Shown one piece after another: positions 20,543-20,614 of a stretch of DNA of 20,614 nt. The DNA comes from Proteobacteria bacterium UBA6156. GTDB lineage: Bacteria; Pseudomonadota; Alphaproteobacteria; UBA2136; UBA6156. The notes beneath the pieces were generated by a model that was not told the DNA's origin, made no database searches, and saw only the letters and a program-made list of their open reading frames with translations. Location: assembly GCA_002422365.1 (NCBI GenBank), contig DIUO01000037.1, forward strand, positions 25,105-45,718, read 5' to 3'. The position numbers were made by a program, and so were the translations under genes. Position 1 is the first letter of the stretch. The number at the start of each line of letters is the position of its first letter.

Positions 20543-20614
20543 CTATTTACGGATGGCCGCGACGATTTTCTCGGCGGCGTCGGCGAGGCTGTCGGCGCTG
20601 ATGATGGGCAGGCC
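20543..20614 (-). CDS. sucC: Succinyl-CoA synthetase beta subunit, C-terminal fragment
   Basis: Only the last 23 codons and the TAG stop fall in the window: GLPIISADSLADAAEKIVAA, then IRK. This matches the end of SucC, whose known C-terminus has the pattern GL-II-A-(S/D)L-(D/T)AA-K-V-A. The frame is open to the window edge. Its presence next to sucD on the same strand supports the call. The beta subunit provides the nucleotide- and Mg-binding part of the enzyme, and its ATP-grasp domain lies outside the window. Confidence 0.85.
   Translation of the reverse strand, partial: GLPIISADSLADAAEKIVAAIRK

Noticed and set aside
1..20614. CRISPR array, tRNA or rRNA genes, complete insertion sequence
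   Set aside because: I saw no regularly spaced repeats, cloverleaf-type sequence, rRNA-like stretch or transposase frame.

Overview
The window is GC-rich and gene-dense. It most likely comes from an alphaproteobacterium. The reasons are the separate F1 cluster (delta, alpha, gamma and beta subunits with no F0 genes alongside), the def-fmt-truA order, and the protein families present. This is an inference from gene order and families; no rRNA or tRNA gene is visible to test it. Two partial genes touch the edges: atpD at the left end (only its last few codons are missing) and the final 23 codons of sucC at the right end.

Layout. (1) Positions 1-8279 hold the F1 ATP synthase genes, read on the minus strand in the order atpH, atpA, atpG, atpD, but the cluster is broken up. 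Between atpA and atpG lie two plus-strand genes: a basic secreted protein and an orphan of 136 residues. Between atpG and atpD lie two tandem paralogous mini membrane proteins on the plus strand, a minus-strand Mur ligase (Mpl/MurC-like), and a 172-bp palindromic, transposon-like element. Hairpins follow atpA and atpG, so the F1 subunits appear to be transcribed as several units. (2) Positions 8404-10281, plus strand: ferrochelatase hemH, a 60-residue unknown, and a DUF3307-like membrane protein. (3) Positions 10343-12899, minus strand: a VOC-fold protein, an AT-richer MFS-type transporter, and 3-hydroxybutyryl-CoA dehydrogenase. (4) Positions 13024-15327, plus strand: the compact def-fmt-truA block. 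(5) Positions 15369-17926: a small secreted His-rich protein, divergent from an OmpR-type response regulator and histidine kinase pair. (6) Positions 18077-18420: a gene split by a perfect 11-bp tandem duplication. (7) Positions 18485-20614, minus strand: sucC, a DUF2059-like secreted protein, a membrane protein and sucD, so the two succinyl-CoA synthetase subunits are separated by two genes.

How the genes work together. The housekeeping content covers ATP synthesis, the TCA cycle, haem synthesis, N-formylmethionine handling, tRNA pseudouridylation and acyl-CoA metabolism. Set into it are small accessory genes, mostly membrane or secreted. Each tends to have its own Shine-Dalgarno sequence and strong hairpin terminator.

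The main points of interest are the fragmentation of two normally contiguous operons (atp and suc), the tandem mini membrane-protein pair, the MITE-like element beside atpD, GTG-core tandem repeats in three intergenic gaps, and the 11-bp duplication. I see no CRISPR array, complete insertion sequence, prophage or recognisable defence system.
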